Positions 6,749 through 10,215 of a DNA stretch of 10,215 nt are shown here, one piece after another. This DNA comes from an uncultured Eubacteriaceae bacterium (lineage in GTDB: Bacteria; Bacillota; Clostridia; Oscillospirales; Acutalibacteraceae). Location of the stretch: the NCBI GenBank assembly GCA_937905915.1, contig CALCVR010000329.1, positions 1 through 10,215 on the forward strand. Direction: 5' to 3'. The notes below the pieces were generated by a model that did no database searches, was not told the DNA's origin, and saw nothing but the letters and a program-made list of their open reading frames with translations. Made by a program: the position numbers and the translations under genes. Within the stretch, counting starts at the first letter, position 1. The number at the start of each line of letters is the position of its first letter.

Positions 6749-7210
6749 TTATTCCAACCTGGAGCGCGGCGTGGCCCCAGGCCTTGCCTGGGTCATGTGG
6801 ATGTGTGGGACATGCCCGTCCATATAGACTGGTCCCCGGGCTACAAATCCTAGGCGTTCATAAAATCCCTGGGCCTGGACCTGGGCGCTGAGTTGGATTT
6901 CCTTAGCCCCAAGCTGCCAACACTTATCCATCAAAAGCTCCATGAGCTTCCGCCCTGCCTGCACACCGCGCAGGCGTTTTGCCACGCAGACGCGGCCAAT
7001 GGAAAAAAGCTTATTCCCTTCGTCAATCACCCGCCCGGTGGCCGACGGGATCCCTTCCTCATCGTACAGAACCACATGCCAGCTGGATGCATCCAGGCAA
7101 TCCACTTCTTGTTCCCGGCTGTATCCCTGTTCATCACAAAAAACTTCAAAGCGGATGGCCAAGGCATCCTCTACCTGTCCTCCCGGCTGGATCCATTGTA
7201 CATCTAGCAT
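6749..7210 (-). CDS. GNAT family N-acetyltransferase, YjcF/ElaA-like
   Basis: The 153-residue product would transfer an acetyl group from acetyl-CoA to an unknown amine. The N-terminal signature RFEVFCDEQG (20-29), then E33, E35, D37 and H45, is typical of the YjcF/ElaA branch. IGRVCV (71-76) is the core strand and RLRGVQAGRKLM (79-90) is the acetyl-CoA pyrophosphate loop, with R/Q-x-x-G-x-A pattern. FYERLGF (116-122) and the subfamily ending DGHVPHIHM (131-139) complete the fold. The ATG at 7210 has AAGGGG at 7220-7225 (9-nt gap). It follows typA by about 90 nt with a hairpin between them and no clear promoter, so read-through from typA is possible. The final 14 residues (Pro/Arg-rich) are an unremarkable extension. 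The substrate cannot be told from sequence. Confidence 0.9.
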   Translation of the reverse strand: MLDVQWIQPGGQVEDALAIRFEVFCDEQGYSREQEVDCLDASSWHVVLYDEEGIPSATGRVIDEGNKLFSIGRVCVAKRLRGVQAGRKLMELLMDKCWQLGAKEIQLSAQVQAQGFYERLGFVARGPVYMDGHVPHIHMTQARPGATPRSRLE

Positions 7211-7244
7211 GATCTTTATCCCCTTTAAACCGATTATTCAAATC

Positions 7245-7281
7245 AAAGAAGGCCGAAGCCCCAGGGGCAACGGCCTTCTTT
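7245..7281 (-). terminator. Terminator downstream of typA, possibly bidirectional
   Basis: AAAGAAGGCCG (7245-7255) and CGGCCTTCTTT (7271-7281) form an 11-bp stem; the 15-nt loop can fold further through GCCC/GGGC. It begins 20 nt after the typA stop. The minus-strand tail (TTCTTTGATTTG) is only moderately T-rich, whereas the plus-strand tail (TTCTTTTTTATTT) is stronger, so some typA transcripts may read into the GNAT gene. Confidence 0.8.
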
Positions 7282-7300
7282 TTTATTTACGTATGAAAAA

Positions 7301-9121
7301 TCAAGCCTTTTTTGCAGCCTTTTTCATACGCAATTCCTTACTCAAAATGGATTTGCGCATGCGGATGCTCTTGGGTGTAACCTCCACCAGCTCGTCGTCG
7401 GTGATAAACTCCAAGGATTGCTCCAGACTGAGAATAGTGGGAGGCGTCAACTTAAGCGCCTCGTCGGAGCCGGCAGCGCGGGTGTTGGTGACATGTTTTT
7501 TCTTACACACATTGACCACAATGTCCTCGTTGCGGGGCGAACGTCCCACAATCATTCCCTCGTACACCTCCGTGCCCGGGCCGACAAACAGGGTGCCGCG
7601 CTCCTGCGCATTCCACAAGCCGTATCCTGTGGCTTCGCCGGTTTCATGAGCGACAAGGGAGCCTTGCTGACGCTGCACAATATCCCCTTTGTAAGGCTCA
7701 TAGCCATCAAAGACATGGTTCATAATACCGTTGCCGTTGGTGTCGGATAAAAATTCCGACCGGTAGCTCATAAGGCCCCGGGCGGGGATCTTAAATTCCA
7801 GATGGGTAGTGCCGGTTTCCCGTGTCCCCATATTGATCATTTCAGCCCGGCGGGTACCCAATTTCTCCATCACGGCGCCCACGTACTGCTCCGGCACTTC
7901 GATCATCAAATGCTCGATGGGCTCGCAGCGTTTCCCATTTATTTCCTTAAAAATAACCTTGGGGCGGGAAACGGCAAACTCATAATTTTCCCGGCGCATG
8001 GTTTCAATGAGGATGGACAAATGCAGTTCCCCGCGTCCTGATACCTCAAAGGTATCGGAGGATTCGGTTTCCTTGACCCGCAAGGCCACGTTGGTTTCAA
8101 TCTCTTTAAAGAGACGGTCCCGCAGATTTCGGGAGGTGACGTATTTGCCCTCCCGGCCGGCAAAGGGGGAGGTGTTGACCATGAACATCATGGAAATAGT
8201 GGGTTCATCGATCTGAACGAAAGGCAAGGGATCGATGTGCTCGGGATCACACAGTGTTTCCCCGATGCCAAGATCGGTGACGCCCGATACCGCCACAATG
8301 TCGCCCAGTTCCGCCGTATCCTCTTCCACCCTCTTGAGGCCCTGGTACTGATACAGCCGGGAGATCCTCACCATGGTATGAGTGCCGTCAGGCTTGCACA
8401 AAGCGGCCGATTGCCCCATCTTGACGCGGCCCCGCTCCACGCGGCCTACGCCGATACGGCCCACATAGTCGTCGGCCTCGATGCTGGAGATCAGCAGTTG
8501 AAGAGGCGCGTCTACCTCCCCTTGAGGAGCTGGGACGTGGTTTACAATGGTTTCAAACAAGGGGGTCATGTCCTCCCCCATGTGCTCTGGATCCAAAGAA
8601 GCGTATCCATACCGGCCGGAGGCATACACCACAGGGAATTCCAGCTGATCGTCGTCAGCCCCCAATTCGATGAACAGATCCAACACTTCATCCACCACTT
8701 CGGTGGGACGCGCGCCAGGGCGGTCGGTCTTATTGACTACCACAATGGGACGTTTTCCTAAGGCCAGGGCTTTTTTGAGCACAAAACGGGTCTGAGGCAT
8801 ACAACCCTCAAAGGCATCCACCAACAGTAGCACACCGTCTACCATCATGAGGATGCGCTCTACCTCACCGCCAAAATCGGCATGGCCGGGAGTATCTACA
8901 ATATTAATCTTAATGTCCTTGTATTTAACAGCGGTATTCTTGGACAAAATGGTGATACCGCGTTCCCGCTCCAAATCGCCTGAGTCCATCACTCGTTCCT
9001 GCACCGCTTCGTTGGTGCGGAAAATGCCGCTCTGTTTGAGCAGCTGATCCACCAATGTGGTCTTGCCGTGGTCCACGTGGGCAATAATGGCGACGTTGCG
9101 GATTCTCTCCTGACTTTGCAT
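7301..9121 (-). CDS. typA: Ribosome-associated translational GTPase TypA/BipA
   Basis: The product is 606 residues from the ATG at 9121, the family's normal length. TypA is an EF-G-like GTPase that binds the 70S ribosome and assists ribosome assembly and stress or cold adaptation. All G motifs are present: AHVDHGKT (14-21), RGITI (54-58), DTPGHADF (76-83) and NKTD (130-133), with ASGR as the likely G5. EF-G-like domains II, III and V follow. The TypA-specific C-terminal domain is clear from [16 protein letters not shown] and [16 protein letters not shown], and the protein ends in a Lys-rich tail. An upstream TTG at 9139 and an ATG at 9130 are in frame, but AAAAGGA sits 8 nt before the ATG at 9121, and starting there gives the usual short lead into [15 protein letters not shown]. 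The gene has its own promoter and terminator. Confidence 0.97.
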   Translation of the reverse strand: MQSQERIRNVAIIAHVDHGKTTLVDQLLKQSGIFRTNEAVQERVMDSGDLERERGITILSKNTAVKYKDIKINIVDTPGHADFGGEVERILMMVDGVLLLVDAFEGCMPQTRFVLKKALALGKRPIVVVNKTDRPGARPTEVVDEVLDLFIELGADDDQLEFPVVYASGRYGYASLDPEHMGEDMTPLFETIVNHVPAPQGEVDAPLQLLISSIEADDYVGRIGVGRVERGRVKMGQSAALCKPDGTHTMVRISRLYQYQGLKRVEEDTAELGDIVAVSGVTDLGIGETLCDPEHIDPLPFVQIDEPTISMMFMVNTSPFAGREGKYVTSRNLRDRLFKEIETNVALRVKETESSDTFEVSGRGELHLSILIETMRRENYEFAVSRPKVIFKEINGKRCEPIEHLMIEVPEQYVGAVMEKLGTRRAEMINMGTRETGTTHLEFKIPARGLMSYRSEFLSDTNGNGIMNHVFDGYEPYKGDIVQRQQGSLVAHETGEATGYGLWNAQERGTLFVGPGTEVYEGMIVGRSPRNEDIVVNVCKKKHVTNTRAAGSDEALKLTPPTILSLEQSLEFITDDELVEVTPKSIRMRKSILSKELRMKKAAKKA

Positions 9122-9129
9122 GGGAACCA

Positions 9130-9136
9130 TCCTTTT
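9130..9136 (-). promoter_or_regulatory. Ribosome binding site that decides the typA start
   Basis: AAAAGGA is 8 nt before the ATG at 9121. The TTG at 9139 has only a weak purine stretch (CAGAGA) directly before it, and the ATG at 9130 overlaps this site, so 9121 is preferred. Confidence 0.65.
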
Positions 9137-9149
9137 CAATCTCTGACGT

Positions 9150-9164
9150 CCTGGTTATACCAGG
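9150..9164 (-). other. Small hairpin in the typA leader
   Basis: CCTGG and CCAGG form a 5-bp stem with a 5-nt loop, about 14 nt upstream of the typA ribosome site. It is too short to call a riboswitch or attenuator and may simply structure the leader. Confidence 0.3.
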
Positions 9165-9203
9165 GTCTTTTTCAAAATTCGACTTTCTTCGATTCAACTT
9201 AAT

Positions 9204-9232
9204 AGTATACCATCCTTTTAGGCGTTTTGCAA
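9204..9232 (-). promoter_or_regulatory. Sigma-A-type promoter of typA
   Basis: TATACT (9204-9209) is preceded by a 17-bp spacer and TTGCAA (9227-9232). Both hexamers are good matches to the consensus. The leader to the ATG at 9121 would be about 75 nt. Confidence 0.65.
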
Positions 9233-9324
9233 ACTTCTCCCCTGCAAAACCGAATCGGCATCGGCGGCACTTTCTTGGTGATTTTAGTCAACAATACGCC
9301 AAACCTTTTGGATTCTTCCACAGA

Positions 9325-9365
9325 AAAACACCTGGCGATAAGGTAATCCCATCGCCAGGTGTTTT
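9325..9365 (-). terminator. Strong intrinsic terminator of the right-edge gene
   Basis: AAAACACCTGGCGAT (9325-9339) and ATCGCCAGGTGTTTT (9351-9365) form a perfect 15-bp stem with an 11-nt loop. The minus-strand arm ends in TTTTT. It lies about 40 nt after the stop of the right-edge gene and isolates that gene from typA. Confidence 0.9.
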
Positions 9366-9402
9366 GTTCTATTGGTTGAGGCATTTGTTCGCTAAGAAAT
9401 TG

Positions 9403-10215
9403 CTACTGCGCAGCCGAGGAATCCTCCTGTATCTGGGAAGAAGAGGACGATTCGTCGCTCCCTGATCCTGATACGCCGGATTGAGAGGCAGCCGAATGGT
9501 TGATCTCTAAGAGTTCCTGGACACGACGGACATTATTATCCTGGGAATACTTCAGTTTGACCTGATCTCCCTCTTTGAGGAAGGGCAGGGAATCGCTGAC
9601 CTGGATGGTCGCAATGTAGACCGTATCCGATCCGCTAAGCTTAAAGTAATAAGAGGTGTTGCCTTCAATCACCACCGATTGTACCGACGTTACCGTTCCG
9701 CTTGCCTCCTCGGACACCACTGCCGTAGGATCCTCTTGTACCAATAGTTCATTGTATTGCTGCATGGCCTCCGGGATGGTGCTGCCAGTGGCCACCACCT
9801 GGTACCGTTCCACATCTACAAAGGCATACATCTTCACCAGCCCCGCCGCATCCTTGAGGGACATAAAATAGGTGGGGCGATCTCCAACATTGAGCAGAAT
9901 GGGGAAGGTGGATGTGTATTTCAGGTTTTGCACCTTGCCTTCAGCCGACCGCATAGCCGAAGTCTCCTGGGCGCCGGGGACAGCGTAATACTTGGTCTCT
10001 TTTGTGCGCAGGTTGACCAGGACAAAACCGGTGTTGCTCTGGTCGCTGGTAACCGAGGTAATGCCGGTGTAAAGATAAACGTCGTCATTATTGGCGATAT
10101 AATTGTAGCCTTCTGTGGTGCGAAGTACACCCCTCTGCCCAAAGATAGAGTTCCAAAAGCCCGACTGATAAGCGCCATTGTAATTAAGCTGCTCAATAAT
10201 CATATCGGAATTGTA
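9403..10215 (-). CDS. Unrecognised protein with Ser-rich C-terminal tail, 5' end outside window
   Basis: The frame ends at TAG (9403-9405) and stays open to the right edge, giving 270 visible residues. The first ATG (10203) has no ribosome site and four more codons (YNSD) precede it in frame, so the true start is beyond the window. I cannot name the family. Visible residues 1-150 are mixed alpha/beta with short strands such as DVYLYTGITS, GFVLVNLRTKE and YQVVATG, and an FPILLNVGDRPTYFMSLKD segment. Residues 172-238 (from GTVTSVQSV to RRVQELLEI) read like a small beta-barrel, possibly OB-like: a substrate-type strand, YYFKLSG, VYIATIQV, then a GDQVKLKYS strand. Residues 239-270 are a Ser/Gly/Glu low-complexity tail. 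No membrane segment is visible, but an N-terminal anchor outside the window is possible. It is the last gene of its transcript, closed by a 15-bp hairpin. Confidence 0.8.
   Translation of the reverse strand, partial: YNSDMIIEQLNYNGAYQSGFWNSIFGQRGVLRTTEGYNYIANNDDVYLYTGITSVTSDQSNTGFVLVNLRTKETKYYAVPGAQETSAMRSAEGKVQNLKYTSTFPILLNVGDRPTYFMSLKDAAGLVKMYAFVDVERYQVVATGSTIPEAMQQYNELLVQEDPTAVVSEEASGTVTSVQSVVIEGNTSYYFKLSGSDTVYIATIQVSDSLPFLKEGDQVKLKYSQDNNVRRVQELLEINHSAASQSGVSGSGSDESSSSSQIQEDSSAAQ

Noticed and set aside
6942..7649. A 235-codon plus-strand frame spanning the GNAT start and the typA 3' end
   Set aside because: It crosses two real minus-strand genes and the terminator between them; the Ser/Arg-rich translation looks like a shadow.
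8237..8761. A 174-codon plus-strand frame inside typA
   Set aside because: Antisense to a highly conserved GTPase gene; the His/Gln-rich translation shows no domain.
9199..9384. A 61-codon minus-strand frame between the right-edge gene and typA
   Set aside because: It runs through the 15-bp terminator hairpin and the typA promoter, and no family resemblance is visible.

Overview
The window looks like chromosomal DNA of a Gram-positive gut-type anaerobe of the class Clostridia, probably Oscillospiraceae/Ruminococcaceae-like. The basis is intermediate base composition, AGGAG-type ribosome sites, sigma-A-like promoters, a DUF3784 membrane protein, a YjcF/ElaA-type acetyltransferase, a clostridial-style KdpD-type Usp protein and a large secreted glycan-degrading enzyme. 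The assignment is an inference; there is no rRNA or other phylogenetic marker except typA.

Layout, left to right. About half the window (1-5268, minus strand) is one giant gene whose 3' end is off the left edge. It is a secreted polysaccharide lyase family 8 enzyme (hyaluronate/chondroitin/xanthan lyase family) with a signal peptide, a complete PL8 catalytic residue set, a fibronectin III domain, two tandem diverged beta-sandwich modules, three Ig-like modules and two F5/8 type C (CBM32-like) modules. It has its own promoter and a leader of roughly 110 nt. A 327-nt AT-rich gap follows, with a perfect palindrome, an imperfect inverted repeat and a strong terminator. Next come a single-domain Usp protein (minus), a divergent DUF3784 small membrane protein (plus), a GNAT acetyltransferase (minus), the ribosome-associated GTPase TypA/BipA (minus) and, at the right edge, the 3' part of an unrecognised protein with a Ser-rich tail (minus).

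How the genes relate. Most are separate transcription units: the Usp, typA and right-edge genes each end in a good hairpin, and the lyase, Usp, DUF3784 and typA genes have recognisable -10 or full promoter sequences. The GNAT gene lies just downstream of typA's hairpin and may depend on partial read-through. I see no operon linking the lyase to transporters, sulfatases or a regulator in this window; its partners, if any, would lie left of base 1. No mobile element, tRNA, rRNA or CRISPR array was seen.

I do not see strong evidence for a wholly new system. The best items for follow-up are the lyase's module architecture with its duplicated sandwich modules, the palindrome and orphan Shine-Dalgarno sequence in its control region, the dyad over the Usp promoter, and the unnamed right-edge protein.
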